A stretch of 64,000 bases of DNA from Omphiscola glabra (taxonomy: Eukaryota > Mollusca > Gastropoda > Lymnaeidae), in assembly GCA_964017045.1 (NCBI GenBank), contig OZ024795.1:49524850-49588849 (forward strand), written 5' to 3'. The number at the start of each line of letters is the position of its first letter. The first letter of the stretch is position 1. Shown one piece after another: positions 1 to 10,110 of this stretch. The notes beneath the pieces are model-generated. The model saw only the letters and a list, made by a program, of their open reading frames with translations, searched no databases and was not told where the DNA came from. Both the position numbers and the translations under genes were made by a program.

Positions 1-663
1 CAAAAGTGAAGATGTACATTCCCCTTCTTATAAGTAAAATTAATAAATAGCATTGATTGCTTTTTAAATTGCTAAACTTAAGTACTAATTTAGCTTTGTA
101 TTTGTAACATTTAATAAGTTTGTACTTTTTATTCATTCCAAAAATAAACTTTTATGAAGTTTATAAAGTAGTAAAAACTCTACATTTAAAAATAATGTTA
201 ATAAGAATATGCCTTTTAATTAAAATTGTGTAGCAAAACTAAATAGCAAAATAGCATTTTTAATGCACTTATCACTGATCTAGATAAGAAATAAACATAT
301 TAAATGCAAAAAAATCTTCTGCGTAAGTAAGGGGGCTACAATCCAGTGGATGATTTATTTATTTTTTAAAAACTCTGTGTAGCCCACTATACACTATACA
401 TTCATTTTGCTCAGTGCAGCACAAGATAAGCCTCAGAATAAATTTGATCAATAATTAACCTTCTTCGATACATTTATATCGATGGTAGGAAATTGAGTTT
501 ATGCATCTTTACTTGGATGACAATATCTTTCAATCCAATGACATTTTAGTTGTAAAAAAAATGAAGCTATATTCTCATTTTACATATGAACAAATGTTAA
601 CCAATTAAGAAAATCAATGACTTTAACAAAACATAAAAATATTTTCATAATTATCCCCAGGGA

Positions 664-1692
664 TATCAAAACCCAATAGACATTTTATTAGATAGAGAGA
701 TCGAAAGACAGACAGACAGGCAGACAAATACACAGATAGATGATAGATAGATAGAGATGTAGATAAAAGATAGCTAGACGGATGGATGGATGGATAGATG
801 AAAGGATGGATGGATGGAAGGGTGGGTGGGTGAGAGGATGAATGGGTGGATGGATGGATGGATAGATAGGTAGGTAGAAAGGTAGGTAGGCAGGTAGGTT
901 GGTAGGTAGGTAAGTAGGTAGATAGATATTTAGGTAGGTAGGTAGGGAGATAGGTAGATAGATAGATATATTATCTAAGATAGTATCTGGATTGGTAGAT
1001 ATTTAGGTAGATAGGTAGGTCGGTATGTAGGTTGGTAGGTAGGTAGGTGGACAGGTAGGTAGGTAGGCAGGCAGGCATGTAGATGGTAAATAGGTAGATA
1101 GGTAGATAAACAGACAGACAAACAGAGAGGCAGTCAGACAGACAGAGAGACAGAAGGAGAGACATAAAGATAGACAGTCAGAGAGACAAACAGACAGACA
1201 GAGATGTAGACAGAGAGACATACAGAGAGACAGAAAGAGAGACAGACAGAGAGACAGACAGATAGACCGACAGAGATACAGACAGAGAGACAGACAAAGG
1301 GATAGACAGAGAGACAGACAGAGAGACAGACATAATGACAGAGAGATAGACAGAGACTGACATTGAGACAGACTGAGAGACAGCTTGAGAGACAAACATA
1401 GAGACAGAGAGACAGACAGACAGAGAGACATATAGATCAGCAGAGAAACAGAAAGACAGACAGAGAGAAAGAGAGACAGAGAGAAAGAGAGATAGACAGA
1501 GAGACAGACAGAGCGACAGAGAGAAAGAGAGATAGACAGAGAGACAGACAGAGCGACAGAGAGACAGACAAGGAGACATATAGACAAGTTGAGACAGAGA
1601 GAGAGAGAGACAGATAGAGAGACAGACAGATAGGGAGACAGACAGAATGACAGAGAGACAGACAGAGAGACAGACAGTCAGACAGACAGATC
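664..1692. repeat. Compound tetranucleotide microsatellite (GATA, GGAT, GGTA, GACA/GAGA)
   Basis: Successive blocks are GATA/GACA (about 690-775), GGAT (about 777-855), GGTA (about 858-1075) and GACA/GAGA (about 1085-1690). The long serine/leucine/cysteine-rich reading frames on the minus strand are by-products of the repeat. It lies inside Helitron copy 1; the same place in copy 2 (near 19340) has no microsatellite, so the array expanded after insertion or was lost there. Confidence 0.95.
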
Positions 1693-2457
1693 ATCCTTGA
1701 ATAATTGCAAAAAAGTTATTTTAATTCGGTAAACTATATCTATACATATATAAGTATATCCCGCATCTGCTTCTATACCATCAATCCAAAGTGATGAAAA
1801 TTGTGTGAATTGTAAAAAAATGCAAATGTTTTTGAATTATTACACACATTTGACAATATTCCGTTTTGGGACCGGGGACCTAAATTCTTTTCCCCCTTTT
1901 ATGAGCTAAATATAATTTTCGCGTGCGTTCCTATACCATTCATCCGATTGCGATAAAACTTTGGTAAGTTGTTGTGCGTACCAATGGTTTCTGAATTAGC
2001 TTATCCATTTTGCAATATTCCTTTTAGGGCCGGAGCCCCAAATTATTTTTTCTTATATGAGCTATACAAATATAATTTCAATCAGTGCTATTGCATGGGT
2101 GGCTAGAAATCAATCAAATACAAACGACATTTCAGTTTGTGTGTGACAAAAGTACAACCATTTCAAAATTTTTCGTTTGGGGCTGGGTGCCTTATTTTAA
2201 AAATAATCAATATTTGAGCTATCTAAATATAATTTAAAACAGAGCTACTGCGTGGGTGGATCAATCGCTACAAGTGTGTGGACTAAATTTTGAAAATACA
2301 CGCTTCTCACGTGGACAGCTATATGTTGCCTGCTCACGCATTGAAAAAACGTCTAATTTTTTTGTGTACGCACTAGACGGAAAAAAACAATAAATATTAA
2401 TTTTTTTTAAATTACTTTAAAACTTAATTAAAACACAAACACTTTTTTTCATTGAGT

Positions 2458-2486
2458 GGCATGCAACGCATGGGGGTTCCCGCTAG
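2458..2486 (+). other. Helitron 3' terminal hairpin and CTAG end
   Basis: GGCATGC, loop AAC, then an imperfect complementary arm, ending CTAG before T. The arm is perfect (7 bp) in copy 2 at 18827-18843, so this copy has decayed slightly. Confidence 0.75.
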
Positions 2487-2764
2487 TATATGTAAAATTT
2501 CAAACAAAGGTAATGCATGGGTGGATAGAATTTTAATAAAATACAAATAGCGACATTAAATGTATTTGTGATGGGTGTGTCATGTATTTTTGATGGGTGA
2601 GTCATGTGTTTGTGATGGCTGTATCATGTATTTCATATGGGTGTGTCATGTGTTTGTGATGGGTAAGTGTATTGTCATTTTATAGGTGGAATGTGTTATT
2701 AGATTTATTTTAAATTTTTGACCGCTTTTTGCTGGTAATAACTTAAGAAAATGACTTACCTCAG
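2487..2764. repeat. Helitron-related remnant and 23-bp tandem repeat
   Basis: Bases 2505-2560 resemble the internal Helitron units (compare the reverse complement near 21170-21205), suggesting a second partial element beside copy 1. Bases 2540-2665 hold about five units of a 23-bp repeat with core TGATGGGTGTGTCATGT. The remainder leads to the NCX exon acceptor at 2763-2764. Confidence 0.55.
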
Positions 2765-2943
2765 AATTCGAAAACATGCTGACACGAATAGCCAGCAAGA
2801 CCAAGAGAAACCTGGACGGTCTCAAGTTGGACACCGGCTCTTGGAGTGATCAGTTTGTCTCCGCACTCAACGTCAACGGGGGAGATTTGGAGGATGCTAC
2901 CTCCGTGGATTACATCTTACATTTCATCACGTTTTTCTGGAAA
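2765..2943 (+). CDS. NCX exon A (end of cytoplasmic loop, start of next membrane helix)
   Basis: Acceptor CAG at 2762-2764 and donor GTAAGA at 2944. It opens with two bases of a split codon. Residues [10 protein letters not shown] and [12 protein letters not shown] match the NCX segment just before the alpha-2 helices. An open frame continues past the donor for about 36 codons but is intronic and unlike NCX. Confidence 0.85.
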
Positions 2944-5900
2944 GTAAGAGCCCATGGCTATTTAATGAAAACCGAATCAAGACGTGGGAAAATACCAGCA
3001 TCTCTGGTTACAATTGTACCATTCATCACATTATTATCTAAGCTCTTTTAGAGTACAATTAACAAATAATTGCATCTTCGAGCTATAGATAAATGTAAAA
3101 CTAAAACTAATATATGAAATGTATAACTTTAAATATGTGAAACAGATTTAACTTGTATGAAAAATATGTGCCACAATTGAAACTACCACTTTTAAAATAA
3201 GACTTTATACAAACAACTTAAAAAAAATAAATAAATTTTGAAAACAAATTATTTACATCCCACCACGACCCAACCATACCCGCCACGACCCACCACGACC
3301 CACCATACTTCATTACTTTTGGGTATTCTTAATTAAAATAAATGTACAAAAATAATTTTAGCGAGCGATATTTTTACAATTCAGTCTGCCCTACAAAGTC
3401 TTAGTGGAATACTATAAGTCTAATTCAGTACGCCCTACAAAATCTTAGTGGAATACTAAATATTGCAGTTTGGTTTATTCCACGTTCTACGTTATATTGT
3501 CCCTTTCTGAAGGTTCTAAAGATTAGATGGATTAGTCTTACATAATACTTAAGCGACACTGCCTCAAGTCTTAAACTTCTGATGATTGGATTGTTTTATT
3601 TGTTTATATGAATATTCTTCTCGTGGATATGGATATGAGCGGATATCTTGAACAACTTCATAAAACACACGAAAAGAAAAACAATGCGTCCATATTCTCA
3701 TGGGAATAGAACAGTTTCATCATAGAACACGGGCTTAGACATTTCAGTAACACACGATTTTAAATGAAGAAGCAAGCTGTTTTTGTGATGTTTTGTTCCG
3801 GTTTTCTCCCTGGTTTGTTCATGTTCTGTTCATGTTCTGTTCATGTTTTGTTCATGTTCTGTTCATGTTTTGTTCATGTTCTGTTCATGTTCTGTTCATG
3901 TTCTGTTCATGTTTTGTTCATGTTCCTCCTGTTCATAAAATTGTTACTAAAATAATAACATCCTAAATATTTTCAGGTATTATTTGCCTGCCTACCCCCG
4001 CCCTCAATGGGAGCTGGTTGGCCCACGTTCCTGTCTTCACTCCTGATGATTGGCCTCCTGACGGCCATAGTCAGTGACCTTGCTTCCATATTTGGTTGTC
4101 TGGTCGGTCTATCAGATTACATAACTGGTGAGCTCATTCCTGGTGTGGACCAATGATATTGTATCAATAGCTTCCTTGATGGTGATGTTTAACAAAGAGA
4201 TGAATGCAAATTCGATAATAAAAATTCATGCTTCTTCGTGCATACTTGTGCTAACATGTTATGTACAAATGACCACACACTCCTACACAAAACATCACAC
4301 ACTCATTGCCAAATGATCAGAAACCCATGCACAAATATTAAATAATCATGCACAAATATCATATACTCATGCACAAATGATGACATACTCATGCAGAAAT
4401 CATCACATACTCATACACAAATATCACATCTTCATGCACAAATATCACATACTCATGCACAAATATCATATACTCATGCACAAATGATGACATACTCATG
4501 CAGAAATCATCACATATTCATACACAAATATCACATCTTCATGCACAAATATCACATACTCATGCACAAATATCACATACTCATGCAGAAATGATCACAT
4601 ACTCATGCAGAAATCATCACATACTCATGCACAAATATCACATAATCATGCCCAATTGATCACAAACTCAATCAGAAATGAACACGCAAACGTTTAGCAC
4701 TGCAGCGAAATGTATGATAAGTGACACATTATTTTAGTACATTAATCTTTAAAAAATTGTCTTTTCTTTTGGAAATAATGTCCCTTATAGTGCCGATGAT
4801 ATAAAAGATCTCTTAAAAATATTAATAAAACCCGATGTAGGTAGATATTTTCCAGTCACCACTTACAATTTTAAATTTAATTTGGTTCATGAAACTTGAC
4901 TTACCTCTATGAATGGATGAAATTTCAAATCCATTGACTTACATGTTTGTTTCATGAAACTTCTAATCCATTGACTTAGCTTTTTAGTTTAATGAAACTT
5001 CTAATCCAATTGCTTACCTGTTCAGTTACATAAAACTTCTAATCCATTGACTTACCTTTTAAGCTAATTGAGCCTTCTAATCCATTGACTTAACTGTATA
5101 GTTTCATGAAATTCTAATCCATTGACTTACCTATTTAGTTTAATGAAAATTCTAATCCACTGACTTACCTGTTTAGTTAATTGAACCTTCGAATCCATTG
5201 AAATAAATACACCGTGGAAAGAAATCTAAATAAAAAATAGCATCTCGCCCCCACCCCCCCCCACACAAAAAAATTAATAAATCACAGAATACATAACAAT
5301 CTTATGTGTGATACCCGTGCTAACTATTACTTAAATCCATTCAATCCAACACCAGTCTTAGTTTAATATTGTCCCTTCTTCATACTATTCTTCTTTACTA
5401 TTTCGTTTTTGTCAACAATTCTCCATTTTAATAGAATAGTTTACATTTAAATACACGTTTTTATAAACTAGTTATACCATATATTCCCTTGCGGAAGAAA
5501 AAAGTACTATTGTATTAAGATGTTTATTTGGAACATTTCTATGTTTAAGATGTATTCATGTCTTTTTTTTTTCTGTAAACCTGAAATATAATCAGAAGAA
5601 GAAATATTATTTTAAATGCAATAATACATCTATCCTAATAATGCATTTATCTACATCTATTTAATAACAGATCTATCCTAATAATGCATTTATCTACATC
5701 TATTTAATAACAGATCTATCCAAATAATGCATTTATCTACATATATTTAATAACAGATATTTCCTAATCTTACATTTATCTACATATATTTAATAACAGA
5801 TATTTCCTAATCTTACATTTATCTACATCTATTTAATAACAGATATTTCCCAATAATGCATTTATCTACATTTCATAATGTAAAAATGGTTCTCTTTGCA

Positions 5901-8585
5901 GATTTATTTGTCATGGCTTTTGGGAAATTGTCGTAAAAGGGAATTCTGAATCACGCATGCGCCTTACTTAATTTCTTCTTGGGTATACAAGTTAATGTAG
6001 CCAGTTTGAAAATAGTAAGCTTTTATTGTCTTAGTAAAATATTAACATATTGTTCCAGCAATTACATTTGTTGCCATGGGTACCAGCATGCCAGATACGT
6101 TTGCATCCAAAAGTGCCGCTATAAATGAGAAGTGGGCTGACTCGTCCATTGGTAACATCAACGGAAGCAACAGCGTGAACGTGTTTCTGGGTCTTGGGCT
6201 TCCTTGGCTGTTAGCATGTGTCTATTGGAAGGCAAAGGTAAGACCTTGGTTGTTAGCATGTGTCTATTGGACGGCAAAGGTAAGACCTTGGCTGTTAGCA
6301 TGTGTCTATTGGACGGCAAAGGTAAGACCTTGGCTGTTAGCATGTGTCTATTGGACGGCAAAGGTAAGACCTTGGCTGTTAGCATGTGTCTATTGGACGG
6401 CAAAGGTAAGACCTTGGCTGTTAGCATGTGTCTATTGGAAGGCAAAGGTAAGACCTTGGTTGTTAGCATGTGTCTATTGGAAGGCAAAGGTAAGACCTTG
6501 GCTGTTAGCATGTGTCTATTGGACGGCAAAGGTAAGACCTTGGCTGTTAGCATGTGTCTATTGGAAGGCAAAGGTAAGACCTTGGCTGTTAGCATGTGTC
6601 TATTGGAAGGCAAAGGTAAGACCTTGGCTGTTAGCATGTGTCTATTGGACGGCAAAGGTAAGACCTTGGCTGTTAGCATGTGTCTATTGGAAGGCAAAGG
6701 TAAGACCTTGGTTGTTAGCATGTGTCGATTGGAAGGCAAAGGTAAGACCTTGGCTGTTAGCATGTGTCTATTGGAAGGCAAAGGTAAGACCTTGGTTGTT
6801 AGCATGTGTCTATTGGAAGGCAAAGGTAAGAGTTGCTGTCTTTGTCTGTGTCTATTGGAAGGCAAAGGTAAGAGTTGCTGTCTTTTCTGTGTCTATTGGA
6901 AGGCAAAGGTAAGAGTTGCTGTCTTTGTCTGTGTCTATTGGAGGCTAAGGTGAGAATGGTGACTTTGTGTGTGCCAATTGGACGACTAAGGTAGAATTTG
7001 ATGACTTTTTCTATTGGAGGACTTTGGTAGAAACGTATGTCATTGTCTTTTGGATGACTAAGGTAGACATTTATGTCTTTGTCGATTGGATTACTAAGGT
7101 AGAATTTAAGGCCTTTGTTTATTCGAGTACTTTGGGATAAATTTATGAAAACTTCTAATAATAATAATTATAGTAATGTCATTGTCTTTAAAGGACTAAG
7201 GTAGAATTCGATGTCGTTATCTATTGGAGGAGTAAGGTAGAAATAGGTGTCTTTGTGTGTTTCTATTTATAGGACTGAAGTAAAATTAGATGATTATGTT
7301 CATTGAAGGACTAAGTTAATGTATGTTTTTGTCTATGGAAGCATTAAGCTAGTATTTCGTTTCTGACTCGTGTATTTACTTTAAGGCTATCATGTTTTGA
7401 TTATTTTCTCAGCAATATTTCATTATGATAATAGGAAAAGACTGATTCAACATTTCTTGTACAAGGACGAAGGGAGGTAATCACGTTTATTGCACAAATG
7501 GTCACCCCATCTAAACAAAATTTGAAAAAAAGTAAACGCCACACTAAGTTTCATTCGAAGAAATCTGCACCACTGCCCGACATCCTGCAAACGAAATGCC
7601 TATCTTGCACTCGTCCGTCCACTACTTGAATATGGTGCAAGCATCTTGGACTCATACCTAAAGCAAGACGTTGGCAAGATGGAGCTAATCCAACGTAACG
7701 CAATGCGCTTCATAGCACGGGACTACAAAACCACCACTCCTGGCTAATATAAACAATCATTCTTCTATCGAAAGCTTCAAGGCTGCCCTGGCTTCTGCTA
7801 GGAGCCGTTAGGATGGCAGTATTGCTTCCCCAACCGTTGCACATATGCCAGTACATGGATGCAGCAACGTACCCTACCAGAACCAGAACAGAAATGATTT
7901 TTAAAAATTTGTAATGAAGCGTGCATGTTTTTATACATAATTTTATGCCGTGCGCCTATTGATGAATAAAATGTATATTGCATTTGCTGGATGTCTTTTA
8001 AAGAACTTTATTTCTGAATTTTATTTTTGACCTTGTTGCCCTGGGTGAGATACAGTTACTTAGCTTTTAGCTCACATTTTGGAGAAAAAAAATTAAATAT
8101 ATTTGTGATTTTCTTTAACTTTGAGCATTAACATTTATAGTATTTCCTGGATATGTCGTTATACACGCGTTTAATAACACATCTTGTATTAGACCAGGGT
8201 AAAGAATTCCATCAGCCGTTTAATGACACATCTTGTTTATGACCAGGGTATAGCATTCCACCATCCGTTTAAAGACACATTATTTTATTTGACAAGGGTA
8301 AAGAATTCCACCAGCCGTTTAATGACAAATCTTGTATTTGACCAGGGTAAAGAATTCCACCACCCGACGGGAACTTTGGGCCTAAGTGTTACCATCTTTA
8401 CCGTCTGCGCCATCTTGCTTATAATAATGCTTGTCGTACGGCGACATTGTCATCTATTTGGCAAGGCTGAACTGGGAGGACCCAAGACATTCAAGCACGT
8501 GACGGGGATGATAGCACTGGTCATGTGGGTGTTGTACGTCATCGTGTCGTCATTGCAGGCACAAGGATATATAGAAGCCTTCTGA
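2765..8585 (+). CDS. Na+/Ca2+ exchanger (NCX/SLC8 family), last four coding exons
   Basis: The gene model joins 2765-2943, 3977-4127, 6059-6237 and 8346-8585, giving about 248 residues of the C-terminal half. NCX proteins are plasma-membrane antiporters that exchange Na+ for Ca2+. The exons encode the end of the cytoplasmic loop, then the alpha-2 repeat, with [11 protein letters not shown] and [10 protein letters not shown] as ion-binding-region signatures, and end with ELGGPK and the final helix (QGYIEAF). All introns are GT-AG and phases agree (0, 1, 0). The N-terminal half (alpha-1, Calx-beta domains) must lie left of the window. NCKX is less likely because the linker and C-terminus match NCX. 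The intron before the last exon has tandemly multiplied splice sites, so isoforms are uncertain. Which SLC8 paralogue this is cannot be told. Confidence 0.88.
3230..3470. repeat. Short tandem duplications in NCX intron A-B
   Basis: Several CCACGACCCA units at 3258-3305, and a doubled segment of about 45 bp (about 3375-3460) around CCCTACAAARTCTTAGTGG. No coding potential. Confidence 0.6.
3805..3932. repeat. 11-bp minisatellite (GTTCATGTTYT)
   Basis: About eleven units just upstream of the exon B acceptor in intron A-B. The phenylalanine/cysteine-rich open frame across it is a by-product. Confidence 0.9.
3977..4127 (+). CDS. NCX exon B (first half of alpha-2 repeat)
   Basis: Acceptor TTTTCAG at 3970-3976 and donor GTGAG at 4128. 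Encodes [20 protein letters not shown], the helix preceding the alpha-2 GTS motif. It ends in phase 1; the leftover G joins CA of the next exon to make Ala, as in the family. Confidence 0.88.
4325..4665. repeat. 21-bp minisatellite in NCX intron B-C
   Basis: About fifteen diverged units with core ATACTCATGCACAAATATCA. The histidine-rich frame at 4391-4594 is a by-product. Confidence 0.9.
4880..5200. repeat. About 40-bp minisatellite in NCX intron B-C
   Basis: About eight diverged units with core CTAATCCATTGACTTACCTG. Read on the minus strand, several units contain AGGTAAGT, a consensus splice donor. Confidence 0.85.
5630..5875. repeat. 43-bp minisatellite in NCX intron B-C
   Basis: About five units with core TTATCTACATCTATTTAATA, ending about 185 bp before the exon C acceptor. 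Confidence 0.9.
6059..6237 (+). CDS. NCX exon C ([11 protein letters not shown] motif; donor is inside a minisatellite)
   Basis: Acceptor TTCCAG at 6053-6058. The first possible donor is GTAAGA at 6238, in phase 0. The exon carries [11 protein letters not shown] and [14 protein letters not shown], the most conserved part of the alpha-2 repeat. From 6204 the last 34 exon bases and the first 8 intron bases are repeated in tandem, so there are about 17 candidate donors. Using a later one would add 14 residues per unit without a stop, up to the sixteenth. The first donor gives the family-typical length and is preferred. Confidence 0.85.
6204..6955. repeat. 42-bp minisatellite spanning the exon C / intron boundary
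   Basis: About 17 units, each holding the last 34 bases of NCX exon C, the junction AAAG|GTAAGA and 8 intron bases. Units differ at few positions (GGAAGG versus GGACGG; GGCTG versus GGTTG). Because 42 is a multiple of three and no unit has a stop, the frame stays open for sixteen units in the NCX frame, and also on the other strand. Confidence 0.95.
6956..7350. repeat. Decayed extension of the 42-bp exon-boundary array
   Basis: Remnants such as CTATTGGAGGACT followed by GGTAGAA recur every 45-65 bases with growing divergence. The most uniform units are next to the exon and the oldest-looking are distal. Confidence 0.65.
7520..7905 (+). mobile_element. LINE fragment, end of reverse transcriptase region, internally deleted
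   Basis: Lies in the last NCX intron. Bases 7520-7745 encode the hallmark run around [18 protein letters not shown] and [15 protein letters not shown], typical of the region after RT in Jockey/CR1-group LINEs. After about 7745 the frame jumps to a [14 protein letters not shown] C-terminus, implying an internal deletion. No intact ORF. Confidence 0.75.
8164..8365. repeat. 49-bp tandem repeat carrying the last NCX acceptor
   Basis: Four units, each with TTAATGACACATCTTG, then TTTGACCAG|GGTAAAG and the first exon bases. The candidate AGs end at 8197, 8246, 8296 and 8345 (spacings 49, 50, 49). The third has CAAG instead of CCAG. The last unit is the one joined to the intact exon. Confidence 0.93.
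8346..8585 (+). CDS. NCX last coding exon
   Basis: Acceptor GACCAG at 8340-8345, phase 0, stop TGA at 8583-8585. Encodes [18 protein letters not shown], a helix, [16 protein letters not shown], and the last helix. The acceptor region exists in four copies upstream. Acceptor copy 2 (AG at 8245-8246) is in frame with the exon and would add 33 residues with no stop; copy 1 (AG at 8196-8197) would hit a stop. Confidence 0.9.
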   Translation, partial: GKEFHHPTGTLGLSVTIFTVCAILLIIMLVVRRHCHLFGKAELGGPKTFKHVTGMIALVMWVLYVIVSSLQAQGYIEAF

Positions 8586-9358
8586 AGATCGTCAACAGCA
8601 CAGTTCTATAAACACTTTTCCGTGAAGATTTTTTCTGTAAAAAAGTTTGAAATTGAAACTAATATTTTAATTCTAGTGCTTTCATAAATGTCCATTTATA
8701 GTTTAGGATTTCAATGTAACAAAGCTTTATTTATTGAGTATTGAAGATACTTAAAAATATGTCTACTTTACAAAACAAAATCTAAATTGTTTTTAGAACT
8801 TTTAGATTTGATATGTTTACCCTAATATGTTTTAAAAAAGCATTTATTAACAAATTGTGAATTTCAAACGCAATAGTGAGCCTTAGTTTGACATAGGGTG
8901 AATTAGTACCATACAATATATACTAAAGATCTCATTTATTTAACTGCTTCAAACAGCCAATCAAACAGCAAACGTGTTTTCTCACAAACTTTTAGAAATA
9001 TCTTCAATTTGACTCTTAAAATTTTTGCGTACATTTTTTGCTTTAATTTATATGCAAATATAAAACATAATAATTATTATAGTGCAAAGAAAACAGCATT
9101 TCTTTTTGATAATTTATTTATAGAACTCCTATGAATATTACTGTGCAGTGCACACATTTTTAACTATTTTAACATTTGTAACCTGGTTCCAGCCAGATTA
9201 CCGCCTGGGGCCAGTGTGAATATTAACAAAGACTGAAAGAAAAGACTTTAAAGAAAAATCTATTGCCAGCCACTTATCCTTATTTGTATCTGTTTGCAGA
9301 TCAAATATTGTTTAATAAAACTTCGAGTTCATTATTTGTTTCATGTCAACACAAGTGA
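8586..9358 (+). other. NCX 3' flank / probable 3' UTR
   Basis: AT-rich, no coding potential. AATAAA at 9314-9319 is a possible poly(A) signal, about 730 bases after the stop; nothing nearer is clearly better. An imperfect 19-bp target duplication starts at 9359. Confidence 0.35.
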
Positions 9359-9377
9359 ATATTCTAGTAAAACAAAT

Positions 9378-10091
9378 TCCCCCCGGGATTCCGGTTGACA
9401 AGTCTGTAGTGGCTTGCCGATTTGGAAGCGCTGGCCACCGACCCCCTCGGCGTTAACCCGGGGCACATTACAACCATTGCGTGTCCCGCGTGGCAGACAC
9501 GGCCATGCATGCTAGTTGCTGGAATAAACAGCTCCTACAGGGCTGCCACCTGTGATGCTTCACAGGGGGAAGAAAAGGCAAACACAGGGTAGGGATCATG
9601 ATTACAAGTTGCCGTTAAGGGATATGAGGCCATAGGCTGTGGTGGAAGCCTATGGTCGATGATTCTAAATATGCAGACCTGAGAAATCTGCTCCTAGGCA
9701 ACCGTTTCGTCCCAGCTACTTCGTGAATTAGTTGCGAGGTGGAAACCCACTGTAGAACCCCTCTTAGAGGGCGTCCGATGCTTCCCCGGGACGGGTGGAG
9801 GGAGATATTAGGACGTTAATTTACCGTCCCGGCCCCTAGGAGAGTGGACTGCGGACGCTTGAAACACAACGTCTTGGGTCGACCAGATGTCTCCGGGCGG
9901 GGGGGGGGGCTCCATCGGCAAAGTCGATCGAGCAGTTGCCGGTGGGGGCGTCCAACGCCCGGGGAAGTCTCTGACGTCTTCCCGCACGGCCCGGCGCCGG
10001 GGACACCCGGGGACTTGCGGGTGTGGGTGGACGCCGCGGAGGGCATTAGGAGCACAAGCTCGACGGCCCGCTGACGCCATTTCCTAATGAG
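9378..10091. mobile_element. GC-rich retroposed cassette of unknown identity
   Basis: A sharply bounded GC-rich block in AT-rich surroundings, flanked by a direct repeat: ATATTCTAGTAAAACAAAT (9359-9377) and ATATTCCAGTACAACAAAT (10092-10110), 17 of 19 identical. Such a long target duplication is typical of target-primed reverse transcription, so the block is probably a retroposed RNA: a LINE end, a long SINE or a structured non-coding RNA. It contains strong potential hairpins (CCATAGGCT with AGCCTATGG around 9629-9654; CCCCGGG with CCCGGGG closing about 9381-9462). The short open frames in it look incidental. I do not recognise the family. Confidence 0.6.
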
Positions 10092-10110
10092 ATATTCCAG
10101 TACAACAAAT

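Larger units (their letters stand above)
1..2486 (+). mobile_element. Helitron-like element, copy 1 (left end off window)
   Basis: The right end is a typical Helitron 3' terminus: a short hairpin (2458-2474) about 10 bases before CTAG (2483-2486), followed by T. Bases 1-650 match 12236-12800 on the same strand and about 19350-20010 on the opposite strand. A large microsatellite (664-1692) follows, then about four diverged units of roughly 160 bp (landmarks near 1770, 1930, 2090, 2250), then the terminal segment. This layout (unique part, microsatellite, tandem units, hairpin, CTAG) resembles non-autonomous Helitron/Helentron (DINE-1-like) elements. There is no Rep/helicase ORF, so the copy is non-autonomous. 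The 5' end is outside the window. Confidence 0.7.

Noticed and set aside
971..1694. Long Cys/Leu/Ser-rich frames on the minus strand
   Set aside because: They are translations of the GACA/GATA microsatellite and have no gene-like composition.
2944..3051. Continuation of NCX exon A past the GTAAGA donor
   Set aside because: The residues after the donor lose all similarity to NCX, and exon B joins perfectly in phase.
6158..6865. 235-codon frame opposite the NCX exon C array
   Set aside because: It is opened by the 42-bp period; the coding sense with family similarity is the + strand.
9808..10087. Four overlapping frames of 66-90 codons in the GC-rich block
   Set aside because: High GC lowers stop frequency; the frames overlap on both strands and show no domain.
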